From NCBI RefSeq assembly GCF_002252705.1, contig NZ_NQLA01000001.1:124001-188000 (forward strand): a stretch of DNA of 64,000 nt, written 5' to 3'. A program made the translations under genes and the position numbers. Shown here piece after piece: positions 27,522-36,422 of the stretch. Under the pieces are notes generated by a model. That model had not been told where the DNA came from and ran no database searches. It saw only the letters and a list, made by a program, of their open reading frames with translations. Position 1 is the stretch's first letter. The number at the start of each line of letters is the position of its first letter. The stretch is from Vulcanococcus limneticus LL (GTDB lineage Bacteria; Cyanobacteriota; Cyanobacteriia; PCC-6307; Cyanobiaceae).

Positions 27522-28558
27522 CAGCCGCGCCCGGTGGAGCCAGCAGCCTGGGAGGGGTGCGCCAGCCCCAGCGGATCCTGATCACCGGCGCCAGCGGCTG
27601 CGTGGGCCAGCACATCGCCGCCCAGCTGTTCCGCGAAACCGACGCCGAGCTGCTGCTGTGGCTGCGGGATCCCGCCAAGCTCACCGCGGTGCCGGCCACG
27701 GATCCCCGTATCACCCTGTTGGTGGGGGATCTGCGCGACGTGGCGCCCCACCGGGAGCTGATCGCCACCGCCAGCCGCCTGATCCACACCGCCACCGCCT
27801 GGGGCGACCCCGAGCGGGCCCGCCAGGTGAACGTGGTAGCCGTCAAGGAGCTGCTGGCCGCTACCGATCCGGAGGTGCTGGAGCAGGTGATCTACTTCTC
27901 CACTGCCAGCATCCTGGACCGGGATCTGAAGCTGTTGCCGGAGGCCACGGCCTACGGCACCGAATACATTCAGACCAAGGCCCAGTGCCTGCGCCAGCTG
28001 GAGCAGCACCCCCTGGCCGAGCGGATCGTGGCTGTCTTCCCCACCCTGGTGTTCGGGGGGCGGGTCGATGGCGGCGGCCCCTACCCCACCAGCTACCTCA
28101 CCGCCGGGCTGCGGGACGCCACCCGCTGGCTGTGGCTGGCCAAGTGGCTGCGAGCCGATGCCTCCTTCCATTACATCCACGCCGCCGATATTGCCCGGGT
28201 GTGCGTGCACCTGGCCACCCAGCCGCACCGGGCCAACCCCGAGCCGGGCCAGGGGGCCGTGCGTCGGCTGGTACTGGGCCAGCCGCAGGTGACAGTGAAT
28301 GACACCGTGGCGCGCCTGTGCCGCTGGCGCCAAAGCTGGATCCCTCCCTTCGGCATCGATCTCCAGGGCTGGCTGATCGAGGGTCTGATTAAGGTGCTGC
28401 GCATTGAGGTGAACGCCTGGGATCGCTTCTCGATCCGCCAGCGCCACTTCGTGCATGAGCCGGTGAGTCCGCCGGAGCGCTTCGGTCTGGTCAGCCATGC
28501 CCCCACGCTGGAGGCGGTTTTCGAGGATGCGGGCCTGCCCGAGCGCGGCCGGGTCTGA
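27518..28558 (+). CDS. NAD(P)-dependent epimerase/dehydratase (extended SDR)
   Basis: A 346-residue extended short-chain dehydrogenase. The Rossmann glycine motif GASGCVG is in [19 protein letters not shown]. An Asp-rich strand follows ([11 protein letters not shown]), and the active-site Tyr/Lys pair lies in YIQTK. It starts with TTG at 27518, overlapping the hemE TGA by three bases, which supports that start because no later in-frame start precedes the glycine motif. The substrate is unknown. The coupling to hemE suggests a tetrapyrrole or stress role, but this is inference from position only. Confidence 0.85.
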   Translation: MTAAPGGASSLGGVRQPQRILITGASGCVGQHIAAQLFRETDAELLLWLRDPAKLTAVPATDPRITLLVGDLRDVAPHRELIATASRLIHTATAWGDPERARQVNVVAVKELLAATDPEVLEQVIYFSTASILDRDLKLLPEATAYGTEYIQTKAQCLRQLEQHPLAERIVAVFPTLVFGGRVDGGGPYPTSYLTAGLRDATRWLWLAKWLRADASFHYIHAADIARVCVHLATQPHRANPEPGQGAVRRLVLGQPQVTVNDTVARLCRWRQSWIPPFGIDLQGWLIEGLIKVLRIEVNAWDRFSIRQRHFVHEPVSPPERFGLVSHAPTLEAVFEDAGLPERGRV

Positions 28559-28705
28559 GTCGCGCTCCGCTGCTTGGAGGGCCCGCCGTGCTGGCGTCCG
28601 CCACTCCACATCAGAGCCGATTCCCTGCAATTGTTTCGATCCGATGCGGGGGATGGGGCTGCGGTGGGGGGCAACTTCTAGCCTGGTCCGGTTGCACGAG
28701 CCCCG

Positions 28706-29047
28706 ATGCGCCGTCTTCTGTCCCTCATCGCTCTTTGCCTGGCGCTGGTGCTGGGTGCCGCCCCCAGCTTCGCCGCTGACGCCGCCCACGGTGCCCAGGT
28801 CTTCTCCGCCAATTGCGCCGCTTGCCACATCGGTGGCGGCAACGTCGTCAATGCCGAGCGCACCCTCAAGCAGGATGCCCTCGAGGCCTACCTGGCCAAC
28901 TACAGCGCCGGCCATGAGGCCGCCATCACCACCCAGGTGACCAACGGCAAGAACGCCATGCCGGCCTTCGGCGGCAAGCTCAGCGCCGACGACATCGCCG
29001 ACGTGGCCGCCTACGTCGAATCCCAGGCTGCCAAGGGCTGGGCCTGA
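28706..29047 (+). CDS. petJ: Cytochrome c6 (c553)
   Basis: Soluble thylakoid-lumen electron carrier from cytochrome b6f to photosystem I or the terminal oxidase; 113 residues. The signal peptide ([22 protein letters not shown]) is cut after SFA at residue 23. The heme site is CAACH at residues 37-41 and the axial Met is M85 in [11 protein letters not shown]. The family-typical C-terminal segment [18 protein letters not shown] is present. A clean rho-independent terminator follows, and the 147-base upstream gap presumably holds its own promoter. Confidence 0.96.
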   Translation: MRRLLSLIALCLALVLGAAPSFAADAAHGAQVFSANCAACHIGGGNVVNAERTLKQDALEAYLANYSAGHEAAITTQVTNGKNAMPAFGGKLSADDIADVAAYVESQAAKGWA

Positions 29048-29069
29048 TCCCGACCTCGCCCATCCCATC

Positions 29070-29095
29070 AACCGCCCCTCTGGGGCGGTTTTTTT
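29070..29095 (+). terminator. Rho-independent terminator of petJ
   Basis: A perfect nine-base stem AACCGCCCC / GGGGCGGTT with a TCT loop is followed by a run of T. It begins 22 bases after the petJ stop and is the clearest terminator in the window. Confidence 0.95.
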
Positions 29096-29174
29096 GTGCC
29101 CAGTCTGGGTTCTCCCCAAGCCTGGTCGCGCGGCTCTGGCGCCGCCATGGTGCCAGTAGTCCTGAGCCCCGCAC

Positions 29175-29180
29175 GGAGGT
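29175..29180 (+). promoter_or_regulatory. Ribosome binding site of the Nif11-like gene
   Basis: GGAGGT lies five bases before the ATG at 29186 and selects that start over earlier in-frame starts beginning at 29096. Confidence 0.65.
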
Positions 29181-29185
29181 CTGCC

Positions 29186-29461
29186 ATGACCCGCACGGAA
29201 CTGGAACGGTTGGTGGCGGATGCCGAGGGGCAGCCCCGGCTACGACACCACCTCAGCCACTGCCGCAGCTGGCAGGACCTGTTGCAGGCAGCCCAGCGCC
29301 TGGGCTATGCCGTGCAGCCCGGCGACCTGGGGCAGGCCATCCGCGAGGCCCACGCCAGTGCCTTTCTGGAGCGGTCCCGGCTGTGGCCGATCCCCGACCT
29401 GTGGCTGGGTATGCCGGCCGTTCAGCCGAGGCTGCGGCGCTCGGCCAGCACCGCCAGGTAA
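29186..29461 (+). CDS. Nif11-domain peptide
   Basis: A 91-residue protein whose first 57 residues match the Nif11-like pattern: helix (MTRTELERLVADAEGQPRLR), then CRSWQDLLQAAQRLGYAV and DLGQAIREAH. Nif11 domains serve as leader peptides of ribosomal natural products in picocyanobacteria or as free-standing small proteins. Here there is no Gly-Gly cleavage site. The C-terminal tail (ASAFLERSRLWPIPDLW and on) lacks cysteines, and no modifying enzyme gene is nearby, so a natural-product role is doubtful. Its 3' end overlaps the convergent 68-residue gene by 40 bases. Confidence 0.7.
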   Translation: MTRTELERLVADAEGQPRLRHHLSHCRSWQDLLQAAQRLGYAVQPGDLGQAIREAHASAFLERSRLWPIPDLWLGMPAVQPRLRRSASTAR

Positions 29462-29628
29462 AGCTCCTCGGGCACCTCGCGGATGTCGTATTCGCTGGGC
29501 AGCACCCCGTGCACGTGGCGGTGCACCGCCAGCCAGCAGTTGCGCTCGGCGTCCCGGCTGGTGGCATCGAACTCCAGGGAGGCCTGCGCCAACTGTTCGA
29601 TCAGCGCCTGCTCGGAGGTCTGGGCCAT
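29422..29628 (-). CDS. Small conserved hypothetical protein
   Basis: A 68-residue acidic, probably cytoplasmic helical protein (MAQTSEQALIEQLAQASLEFDATSRDA then NCWLAVHRHVHG and DIREVPEELYLAVLAERR). Its composition looks like a real protein rather than a frame shadow, and it starts at an ATG. I do not recognise the family. Its last 40 bases overlap the end of the convergent Nif11-like gene. It is divergent from the secreted protein gene at 29688, with 59 bases between starts. Confidence 0.65.
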   Translation of the reverse strand: MAQTSEQALIEQLAQASLEFDATSRDAERNCWLAVHRHVHGVLPSEYDIREVPEELYLAVLAERRSLG

Positions 29629-29687
29629 GGTTGCTGGTGGGGGGCGGGAGCGGCGGGCACACTGGGGCCAGCCGATCGCCGCCCATC

Positions 29688-30116
29688 ATGGCCACCGGAG
29701 CCCACGACCTGGGACCCAGCCTGCCCTTCGCCCTGCTGGCGGCGCTGTTCGGCCTGGCCGGCGTCGCGCCGGCTGCCGAGGTGGCCCCAGCTCCAGCACC
29801 AGCGTCCGGCCTGGCCCCGGCCCTGCCCGATATCCGTCGCATCATCCCCGGCTCCACTCCCGCCGCCATCGACGCCAGCAGTTGGCGGCCCGGGGCGAGT
29901 CGCTGTCCGCTGATCGTCAAGCCGGCGAACGCCGTGTTCCAGCCCCTGCCGATCCCGCCCCGCCAGGTGGCGGCCAAGAACCGGGCCGGCTGCCTTTCGC
30001 CGGGCGATGCCATCTACGGACCGGATGGCTGTCCGATCCGCCTCTGCCGTGATGGCGGGGGGGTGATCCCCCTGCCATCCAACCAGGGCCCGGCCGCTCA
30101 GCCTCCAGCCCCGTAG
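29688..30116 (+). CDS. Small secreted cysteine-containing protein
   Basis: A 142-residue exported protein. The signal peptide is SLPFALLAALFGLAGVAPAA, with cleavage near residue 28, followed by an Ala/Pro-rich linker. The mature part has four cysteines (SRCPLIV, RAGCLSPGD, DGCPIRLC). The segment RAGCLSPGDAIYGPDGCPIRLC looks like a compact disulfide-bonded motif. Family not recognised. Its 3' end overlaps the convergent Asn/Gly-rich secreted gene by 19 bases. Confidence 0.65.
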   Translation: MATGAHDLGPSLPFALLAALFGLAGVAPAAEVAPAPAPASGLAPALPDIRRIIPGSTPAAIDASSWRPGASRCPLIVKPANAVFQPLPIPPRQVAAKNRAGCLSPGDAIYGPDGCPIRLCRDGGGVIPLPSNQGPAAQPPAP

Positions 30117-30862
30117 GCCACCTGGCAGACGGCGTTGAGCAGCTGGGCCTGGTCTGGATCGCCGGGCACCTGCCCATTGAGTAGGCCATCCCGGCAGTTG
30201 GCGGCTCCCAGGAGCTGGGTGCCGTTCACGTAGTAGCTGAAGCTCACCCCGGCGCTTCCCACCGATTCCACGGAGCCGAAGTTGAGCTGATAGCTGGTCT
30301 GGGGCACCACGATCACCGGCGACTGCTGCAGGGCCGCCGCGTTCACCAGGCTGGTGATGGCCTCACCGGTCGCCAGGCCCGCCACACCCCAGGCTGCTGC
30401 GCTGGCCCCCCACCAGCCCCACGAGGCGGGAGCCCAGTTGTACCAGCCGGTGCTCCAGGGCCGGCTGCCCCAGTAGCCGCCGTTGGTCCAGCCCCTGTTC
30501 CAGCCGTTGAAATCGCGGTTGTAGAAGTTGGTGTTGACGTTCACGTTGCGGTTGAACGTGTCGACGTTGATGGCCGGCCGGGTATCTGGGCCATAGAGCG
30601 GGTGGGCGCCGTTGTAGCCGCCGCGCCAGGTGTCATCCCCGGCGCCATTGAAGCGGTAGCCCCCACCGTTGCCCCAGTGGGCCGCCCCGCTGCCCCAGCT
30701 CGCCCCCCCGAAGCCCCGGCCCCCGCCGCTGAAGCCGCCGCCCCGGGCCAGGGCCGGTGCCGCGGCGAACAGCAGGCTGCTGCCAGCCAGAGGGGCTGCC
30801 AGCACCACAGCGACCACGGTGCGGCGGATCCGTAGTGAAGAGGGACGCGGAAGGGGTGTCAT
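30098..30862 (-). CDS. Secreted Gly/Asn/Trp-rich protein
   Basis: About 254 residues from the ATG at 30862 (another ATG at 30877 adds five). The signal peptide contains VVAVVLAAPLAGSSLLFAAAPALA. Then comes a Gly-rich tract (GGGFSGGGRGFGGASWGSG), an Asn/Trp-rich middle with NVNVNTNFYNRDFNGWNRGW, and a hydrophobic Trp/Ala segment (WGWWGASAAAWGVAGLA). A C-terminal globular part has SFSYYVNGTQLLG and two cysteines (ANCRDG, NAVCQV). The composition suggests a surface or periplasmic protein; the family is not recognised. Confidence 0.7.
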   Translation of the reverse strand: MTPLPRPSSLRIRRTVVAVVLAAPLAGSSLLFAAAPALARGGGFSGGGRGFGGASWGSGAAHWGNGGGYRFNGAGDDTWRGGYNGAHPLYGPDTRPAINVDTFNRNVNVNTNFYNRDFNGWNRGWTNGGYWGSRPWSTGWYNWAPASWGWWGASAAAWGVAGLATGEAITSLVNAAALQQSPVIVVPQTSYQLNFGSVESVGSAGVSFSYYVNGTQLLGAANCRDGLLNGQVPGDPDQAQLLNAVCQVAYGAGG

Positions 30863-30877
30863 GGGAGGGGGTGCCAA

Positions 30878-31159
30878 GGCTCACCCTCGCTCTTAGCCAC
30901 GCTGCAGCGGTGGAGCTCATCTCAGGCCCCCACCCCAGCTCGGAGCATCCCCTGGGTGGCCCGCTGCCTTCGCCTGCGTGCCTGCCCGCATGCCCACCCC
31001 GCCACCTTGAAGGAAAGGATCGGTTTGCTGCCCCCACGGGTTCGGTCTGCCCAACCTGGGGGGTGAGGCCCGAACCGATGGGTACGGCCCTCCTCTGGGG
31101 CGAAGGCGTTCGCCCTCCATACGGTTCCTTCAGCGCAGTCCGCCTAGGAGGTACAGCCC
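30878..31159 (+). promoter_or_regulatory. clpB upstream region and leader
   Basis: No gene seen. It holds inverted repeats that exclude each other (GGTTCGG 31039-31045 with CCGAACC 31070-31076; ATCGGTT 31019-31025 with AACCGAT 31073-31079). A perfect hairpin GGGCGAA-GGCG-TTCGCCC lies at 31098-31115, and a CCTCCT at 31089-31094 is complementary to the Shine-Dalgarno AGGAGG at 31146-31151. No CIRCE element was seen. Confidence 0.45.
31146..31152 (+). promoter_or_regulatory. Strong Shine-Dalgarno of clpB
   Basis: AGGAGGT ends seven bases before the clpB ATG at 31160. It is the strongest ribosome binding site noticed in the window. Confidence 0.8.
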
Positions 31160-33817
31160 ATGCATCCCACCGCCGACCTGTTCACCGAGAAGGCCTGGGG
31201 CGCCGTCGTGGCCGCCCAGCAGCTGGCCCAGCAGAAGCGCCAGCAGCAGATGGAGAGCGAGCACCTGTTCGCCGCCCTGCTGGCCCAGCAGGGCCTGGCC
31301 GGCCGCATCCTCGAGAAGGCCGGCGTGGAGGTGGGCACGCTCAGCCAGCGGGTCGATGCCTACATCGCCGGCCAGCCGAGCCTGGCCACGGCGCCCGAGA
31401 GCGTGTATCTGGGCAAGGGCCTCAACGCCGTGCTCGACGCCGCCGGGAAGGCCAAGGCCGATTTCGGCGACAGCTACATCTCGATCGAGCACCTGCTGCT
31501 GGCCCTGGCCGGCGACGATCGCTGCGGCCGCCAGCTGCTCTCCCAGGCCGGCGTGGACGCCCAGAAACTCAAGACCGCCATCGAAGCCGTGCGCGGCAGC
31601 CAGACCGTGACCGACCAGAACCCCGAAGGCACCTACGAATCCCTGGAGAAGTACGGCCGCGATCTCACCAAGGCGGCCCGCGAGGGCAAGCTCGATCCGG
31701 TCATCGGCCGCGACGAGGAGATCCGCCGCACGATCCAGATCCTCAGCCGCCGCACCAAGAACAACCCGGTGCTGATCGGTGAACCCGGCGTGGGCAAGAC
31801 CGCGATCGTGGAGGGCCTGGCCCAGCGCATCGTCAATGGCGATGTGCCCCAGGCGCTGCAGAATCGCCAGCTCGTGTCGCTCGACATGGGCGCCCTGATC
31901 GCCGGCGCCAAGTACCGCGGCGAATTCGAGGAGCGGCTCAAGGCCGTGCTCAAGGAGGTCACCGCCTCCGAAGGCCAGATCGTGCTGTTCATCGACGAGA
32001 TCCACACCGTGGTGGGAGCCGGCGCCAGCGGCGGCGCCATGGATGCCAGCAACCTGCTCAAACCGATGCTGGCCAGGGGCGAACTGCGCTGCATCGGTGC
32101 CACCACCCTGGATGAACACCGCCAGCACATCGAGAAGGACCCGGCCCTGGAACGCCGCTTCCAGCAGGTGTTTGTGGATCAGCCCACCGTGGAGGACACC
32201 ATCTCGATCCTGCGGGGCCTGAAGGAGCGCTACGAGGTGCACCACGGTGTGCGCATCGCCGACAACGCCCTTGTGGCGGCCGCCGTGCTCTCGAGCCGCT
32301 ACATCGCCGACCGCTTCCTGCCGGATAAGGCGATCGACCTGGTGGATGAATCGGCCGCCCGGCTGAAGATGGAGATCACCTCCAAGCCAGAGCAGATCGA
32401 CGAGCTGGATCGCCGCATCCTGCAGCTGGAGATGGAGAAGCTCTCCCTGGGCCGTGAATCCGACCCCGCCAGCAAGGATCGGCTGGAGCGCCTGGAGAAG
32501 GAGCTGGCGGATCTGAGCGAGCAGCAGAGCGCCCTCAACGCCCAGTGGCAGCAGGAGAAGGGCTCGATCGATGAGCTCGGCGCCATCAAGGAGGAGATCG
32601 AGCAGGTGCAGCTGCAGGTGGAGCAGGCCAAGCGCAACTACGACCTCAACAAGGCCGCCGAACTCGAATACGGCACCCTGGCCGGGCTGCACAAGAAGCT
32701 CGCCGCCAAGGAGGAGGAGCTCAATGCCAGCGGCAGCGATAAGACCCTGCTACGTGAGGAGGTCACCGAGGATGACATCGCCGAGGTGATCGCCAAGTGG
32801 ACGGGCATCCCTGTGGCCAAGCTGGTGCAGAGCGAGATGGAGAAACTGCTCCAACTCGAGGAGGAGCTGCACACCCGCGTGATCGGCCAGGAGCAGGCTG
32901 TCACGGCCGTGGCCGATGCGATCCAGCGCTCCCGCGCCGGCCTCAGTGATCCCAACCGGCCCATCGCCAGCTTCCTGTTCCTCGGTCCCACCGGCGTGGG
33001 CAAGACCGAGCTCTCCAAGGCCCTGGCCAGCCAGCTGTTCGATTCTGAGGAGTCGATGGTGCGCATCGACATGAGCGAATACATGGAGAAGCACGCCGTG
33101 AGCCGGCTGATCGGTGCGCCTCCGGGCTATGTGGGCTACGAGGAGGGGGGCCAACTCACCGAAGCGGTGCGCCGGCGTCCCTATGCGGTGATTCTGTTCG
33201 ACGAGGTGGAAAAGGCCCACCCCGATGTGTTCAACGTGATGCTGCAGATCCTCGACGACGGTCGCGTTACCGATGGCCAGGGCCGCACGGTGGACTTCAC
33301 CAACACCGTGCTGATCCTCACCAGCAACATCGGCAGCCAGTCGATTCTCGATCTGGCCGGGGATCCTGCCCGCCACAGCGAGATGGAGCGGCGCGTGAAT
33401 GAGGCCCTGCGCGGTCACTTCCGGCCTGAGTTCCTCAACCGCCTGGATGAAACGATCATCTTCCACAGCCTCAGGCAGGAGGAACTGCGCCAGATCGTGG
33501 AGCTGCAGGTGCGGCGGCTGGCCAAGCGGCTCGAGGAGAAGAAGCTGGGCCTCGCGCTCAACGCCGATGCCCTCGACTGGCTGGCGGGTGTGGGCTACGA
33601 CCCGGTGTATGGAGCCCGCCCCCTCAAGCGGGCCATCCAGCGGGAACTGGAAACCCCGATCGCCAAGGGGATCCTGGCCGGGCAGTTCACGGGCGGCCAC
33701 ACCATTGCGGTGGACGTGCAGGCCGTGGAGGCCGAGGGCGTCGCCAGCGAGGCCGGCGGAGCGAAGACCTTGCGCTTCCAGCAGAGCGAGCCGGCCAAGC
33801 TGCCGGTGCTGGTCTGA
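31160..33817 (+). CDS. clpB: ATP-dependent chaperone ClpB
   Basis: Hsp100 disaggregase working with DnaK to rescue aggregated proteins; 885 residues. An N-domain (to about 150) is followed by AAA1 with Walker A GEPGVGKT at 207-214 and Walker B VLFIDEIH. The long coiled M-domain of ClpB (about 410-530) distinguishes it from ClpC/ClpA. AAA2 has GPTGVGKT near 609-616 and [16 protein letters not shown]. The C-terminus is hydrophilic. It starts at an ATG with a near-perfect Shine-Dalgarno sequence. The leader has hairpins and an anti-Shine-Dalgarno stretch that could tune translation. Confidence 0.98.
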   Translation: MHPTADLFTEKAWGAVVAAQQLAQQKRQQQMESEHLFAALLAQQGLAGRILEKAGVEVGTLSQRVDAYIAGQPSLATAPESVYLGKGLNAVLDAAGKAKADFGDSYISIEHLLLALAGDDRCGRQLLSQAGVDAQKLKTAIEAVRGSQTVTDQNPEGTYESLEKYGRDLTKAAREGKLDPVIGRDEEIRRTIQILSRRTKNNPVLIGEPGVGKTAIVEGLAQRIVNGDVPQALQNRQLVSLDMGALIAGAKYRGEFEERLKAVLKEVTASEGQIVLFIDEIHTVVGAGASGGAMDASNLLKPMLARGELRCIGATTLDEHRQHIEKDPALERRFQQVFVDQPTVEDTISILRGLKERYEVHHGVRIADNALVAAAVLSSRYIADRFLPDKAIDLVDESAARLKMEITSKPEQIDELDRRILQLEMEKLSLGRESDPASKDRLERLEKELADLSEQQSALNAQWQQEKGSIDELGAIKEEIEQVQLQVEQAKRNYDLNKAAELEYGTLAGLHKKLAAKEEELNASGSDKTLLREEVTEDDIAEVIAKWTGIPVAKLVQSEMEKLLQLEEELHTRVIGQEQAVTAVADAIQRSRAGLSDPNRPIASFLFLGPTGVGKTELSKALASQLFDSEESMVRIDMSEYMEKHAVSRLIGAPPGYVGYEEGGQLTEAVRRRPYAVILFDEVEKAHPDVFNVMLQILDDGRVTDGQGRTVDFTNTVLILTSNIGSQSILDLAGDPARHSEMERRVNEALRGHFRPEFLNRLDETIIFHSLRQEELRQIVELQVRRLAKRLEEKKLGLALNADALDWLAGVGYDPVYGARPLKRAIQRELETPIAKGILAGQFTGGHTIAVDVQAVEAEGVASEAGGAKTLRFQQSEPAKLPVLV

Positions 33818-33840
33818 GTGGCTGAGTCAGCGGGGCGGCA

Positions 33841-34890
33841 TCAGGCAACCCCGTGGCGCCGCCGGTGCCAGGCCCAGGAGTGCTCCAGGATCACCTCCAG
33901 CTGGGGATAGCGCGGCAACCAGCCCAGCTCCCGCCGCGCCTTCTCCGCCCCGGCCACCAGCTGGGGCGGGTCGCCAGCCCTGCGGGGGGCCACGTGGGCC
34001 AGCAGACCATGGCCGGTGACGGCCTTGGCCGCCTCGATCACCTGCTGCACCGAGTAGCCAGTGCCGTTGCCCAGGTTGTAGACCAAGGGTTCGTGGCTGC
34101 CGGGCTGGTTGAGCAGTCGCCCCAGTCCCAGCACATGCGCTTCCGCCAGGTCGCTCACGTGGATGTAGTCGCGGATGCAGGTGCCATCCGGGGTGGGGTA
34201 GTCGTCGCCGAAGATCTGCAGGTAGGGCCTGCGGCCCGCCATCACATCCAGCACCAGTGGGATCAGGTGGGTCTCCGGGTTGTGATCTTCCCCGAGATCG
34301 CCATCGGGATCGGCGCCGGCGGCATTGAAATAGCGGAAGATCACGCTGGGCAGCCCATAGGCGGCGCCGAAATCCCTTAGCAGCTGTTCCACCATCGCCT
34401 TGCTGCTGCCGTAGGGATTGATCGGCCGCTGGGGGTGGTCTTCGGTGATCGGCACCTGCTCAGGCACCCCGTAGGTGGCACAGGTGCTGGAGAACACGAT
34501 CGGCATCGGCCCGCTGCTGCCATCGGCCCGCAGCCGGTGCTGGGCCGGATCCACCAGGGCCTCGAGCAGCACCAGGGTGTCCGCGAGGTTGTTGCGGTAG
34601 TACTTGGCCGGATCGCTCACCGACTCTCCCACGTAGGCATAGGCGGCGAAGTGCAGCACGGCTCCCACCGGCTCCCCCATGGCGGCCGGATGGCGGCCGG
34701 AGAGCACCGCTTCCAGCAGGGCCCGATCGCCCACCTGGCCCTCCACCAGCGGCACGTCGAGGCTGGTCACGATGTCGCGGTGGCCGTAGACCAGGTTGTC
34801 GAGAACCACTGGACTGTGACCGGCCCTCTGCAGGGCGCGCACGGCGTGGCTGCCGATGTAGCCGGCGCCGCCGGTGACCAGGACCTTCAT
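33841..34890 (-). CDS. galE: UDP-glucose 4-epimerase
   Basis: Interconverts UDP-glucose and UDP-galactose; 349 residues. The Rossmann motif TGGAGYIGSH is at residues 6-15, the catalytic Tyr/Lys is in YGSSK, and family segments FSSTCATYG, FRYFNAAGADPDGDLGEDHNPETHLIP and RDYIHVSDLAEAH are present. It supplies UDP-galactose for envelope glycans. It converges with clpB (23-base gap) and lies downstream of the PCD-type gene by 37 bases on the same strand. Confidence 0.95.
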   Translation of the reverse strand: MKVLVTGGAGYIGSHAVRALQRAGHSPVVLDNLVYGHRDIVTSLDVPLVEGQVGDRALLEAVLSGRHPAAMGEPVGAVLHFAAYAYVGESVSDPAKYYRNNLADTLVLLEALVDPAQHRLRADGSSGPMPIVFSSTCATYGVPEQVPITEDHPQRPINPYGSSKAMVEQLLRDFGAAYGLPSVIFRYFNAAGADPDGDLGEDHNPETHLIPLVLDVMAGRRPYLQIFGDDYPTPDGTCIRDYIHVSDLAEAHVLGLGRLLNQPGSHEPLVYNLGNGTGYSVQQVIEAAKAVTGHGLLAHVAPRRAGDPPQLVAGAEKARRELGWLPRYPQLEVILEHSWAWHRRRHGVA

Positions 34891-34927
34891 GGACTGCGGG
34901 TGGGGGCGAAGGGGAACGCGCCCGCCA

Positions 34928-35221
34928 TCATCGGCCGGCCAGCACCGCGTCGATCCGCCGGGCCAGTTCCAGATCCAGGGCCGTGAGGCCGCCGGCGTCG
35001 TGGGTCGTCAGATCGATCACCACCCGGTTCCAGACGTTGCTCCACTCCGGGTGGTGGCCCAACCCCTCGGCGATCAGGGCCACCCTGGCCATGAAGCCGA
35101 AGGCGGCCGCAAAGTCGTCGAACTGGAGGGCGCGGTGCAACTTGCCGTCGCGCAGCTGCCAGGACGGCAGGGCGGAGGCCAGGGCGGCGAGTTCGTTCCG
35201 GGTGAGCAGGGGGGTGGCCAT
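34928..35221 (-). CDS. Pterin-4a-carbinolamine dehydratase-like protein
   Basis: A 97-residue PCD/DCoH-family protein. The family motif HHPEW (in [24 protein letters not shown]) is intact, and the preceding [12 protein letters not shown] helix and the C-terminal Leu/Asp-rich helix fit. By family it dehydrates 4a-hydroxy-tetrahydropterins. In cyanobacteria related PCD-like proteins have also been linked to RuBisCO assembly or molybdopterin metabolism, so the role is not certain. It starts at an ATG and is likely co-transcribed with galE. Confidence 0.88.
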   Translation of the reverse strand: MATPLLTRNELAALASALPSWQLRDGKLHRALQFDDFAAAFGFMARVALIAEGLGHHPEWSNVWNRVVIDLTTHDAGGLTALDLELARRIDAVLAGR

Positions 35222-35270
35222 GGCCGGGGTGGCGAAGGGACTGGCGTGATCGGGATCGGAGCCGGGGCCC

Positions 35271-35633
35271 TCAGGGCTGGGCGTCCAGGGCTAGATCGTG
35301 GAGACGGTCGATCAGCAGGTCCAGTTCGGTGTCCTGCCCGGGGTCGGCGCCGAGGGCCTGGCGCCGTTGCACTTCGCCCGCCAGTCGTTCGGCCTGGCGC
35401 CGCGCCTGGGAGGTGGCCGGCTGGGTGGCGGTGGATCCGGGCGCTGCCTGCGGGGTGGCCGGGGCGCTGGCCAGCTGCAGCACCAGTACGCGCAGATCCC
35501 GGATCTCGTGCCGCAGGCCGCGGATCTCGGCCGCCAGGGCATCGAGCCGGTGGGTCTCCACGGCGGCTTCGCCAGGGCCGACACCTGCCTCTGCGGGCGA
35601 TACCGCTGCTTCGGACTTGCCCATCTCCCCCAT
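35271..35633 (-). CDS. Hypothetical protein with short coiled coil
   Basis: A 120-residue soluble protein. The helical segment [28 protein letters not shown] has a heptad pattern suited to a short coiled coil. An Ala/Pro/Thr-rich linker follows ([13 protein letters not shown]), then a second helix pair ([18 protein letters not shown] and [14 protein letters not shown]). Starts at 35633 or 35624 are equally possible. Family not recognised. It lies between the YjbQ-type and PCD-type genes on the same strand, 40 bases after the former and 49 before the latter. Confidence 0.65.
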   Translation of the reverse strand: MGEMGKSEAAVSPAEAGVGPGEAAVETHRLDALAAEIRGLRHEIRDLRVLVLQLASAPATPQAAPGSTATQPATSQARRQAERLAGEVQRRQALGADPGQDTELDLLIDRLHDLALDAQP

Positions 35634-35673
35634 GCCGATCGCCGCCGCAACACCGTCAGGCTAGGAATCGGGA

Positions 35674-36123
35674 CTAGGCGCCGATGAGGTGCAGGCTGAT
35701 CCTGCGCCGCTGTGGCTGGGCCCGGTGCTCCCACAGGTAGACCGCCTGCCAGGTGCCGAGCAGCAGCCGGCCGTTGTCGAAGGAGAGGCTCAGGCTCGTG
35801 GCCGTCAGGGCGGTGCGGATGTGGGCCGGCATGTCGTCCGGGCCCTCGTCGTCGTGCAGCCAGGGCCGCAGCTCGCCCTGGCCGCTGATCGGCCGCACAC
35901 CCCGCTGGGGCACAAGGGCCCGCAGGTAAGCCCCCAGATCGGCCAGCACCCGCGGGTCGGCGTTCTCGTTCACGGTGAGCGAGCAGCTGGTGTGCTGCAC
36001 GGCAATCACAGCGATTCCCTGGGCCAGGCCGCTGCCACCGATCTCCGCATCGAGCCTGGCGGTGAGGTCGGTGAATCCCTCGCCGCTGGTCTGGAGGGAG
36101 AGGCTGGTGAGGGTCTGGCGCAT
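35674..36123 (-). CDS. YjbQ-family protein
   Basis: A 149-residue protein of the YjbQ/UPF0047 family. Family-typical pieces are VIAVQHTSCSLTVNENADP and the C-terminal SFDNGRLLLGTWQAVYLWEHR, with RPWLHDDEGPDDMPAHIRTAL holding conserved acidic and His residues. Some members have been reported to have thiamine-phosphate synthase activity; the role here is unproven. It starts eight bases after the stop of the small anchored protein gene upstream. Confidence 0.9.
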   Translation of the reverse strand: MRQTLTSLSLQTSGEGFTDLTARLDAEIGGSGLAQGIAVIAVQHTSCSLTVNENADPRVLADLGAYLRALVPQRGVRPISGQGELRPWLHDDEGPDDMPAHIRTALTATSLSLSFDNGRLLLGTWQAVYLWEHRAQPQRRRISLHLIGA

Positions 36124-36131
36124 GGCTGGGC

Positions 36132-36323
36132 TCAGGGCTTCCCGCGCAGTCCGCGGAACAGCAGGTCCGACTTGTCGGCGTCGGAGCCCTCCAGCGGCAC
36201 ACCGGTATCGGCGCTGAAACGGGCTCCATCCACGTGCAGGCCCCTGCTGGAGAGCTGCAGCCAGCCCCTGCTGAACGCCACGGCCACCAGCACCAGGGCC
36301 GCCAGGGTGAGGATCCTGCGCAT
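36132..36323 (-). CDS. Small membrane-anchored or secreted protein
   Basis: A 63-residue protein with an N-terminal basic residue pair and hydrophobic segment (RRILTLAALVLVAVAFSRGW). A short polar tail follows with FSADTGVPLEGSDADKSDLLFRGLRGKP. It looks like an anchored periplasmic peptide. Start ATG at 36323; the next gene on the strand (YjbQ type) begins eight bases after its stop. Family not recognised. It is divergent from the small secreted gene at 36423. Confidence 0.6.
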   Translation of the reverse strand: MRRILTLAALVLVAVAFSRGWLQLSSRGLHVDGARFSADTGVPLEGSDADKSDLLFRGLRGKP

Positions 36324-36422
36324 GGACTAACGCTAGCGATGGCCCCTGCTCTGGCGCAGCCCCAGGCCAGAGCTGGCAGGGGGATCCAGCGCCGATAGCG
36401 TGTGGTCCCTCGCAGCCGGCCC

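Noticed and set aside
30878-31159. CIRCE heat-shock operator upstream of clpB
   Set aside because: No TTAGCACTC/GAGTGCTAA pair is present.
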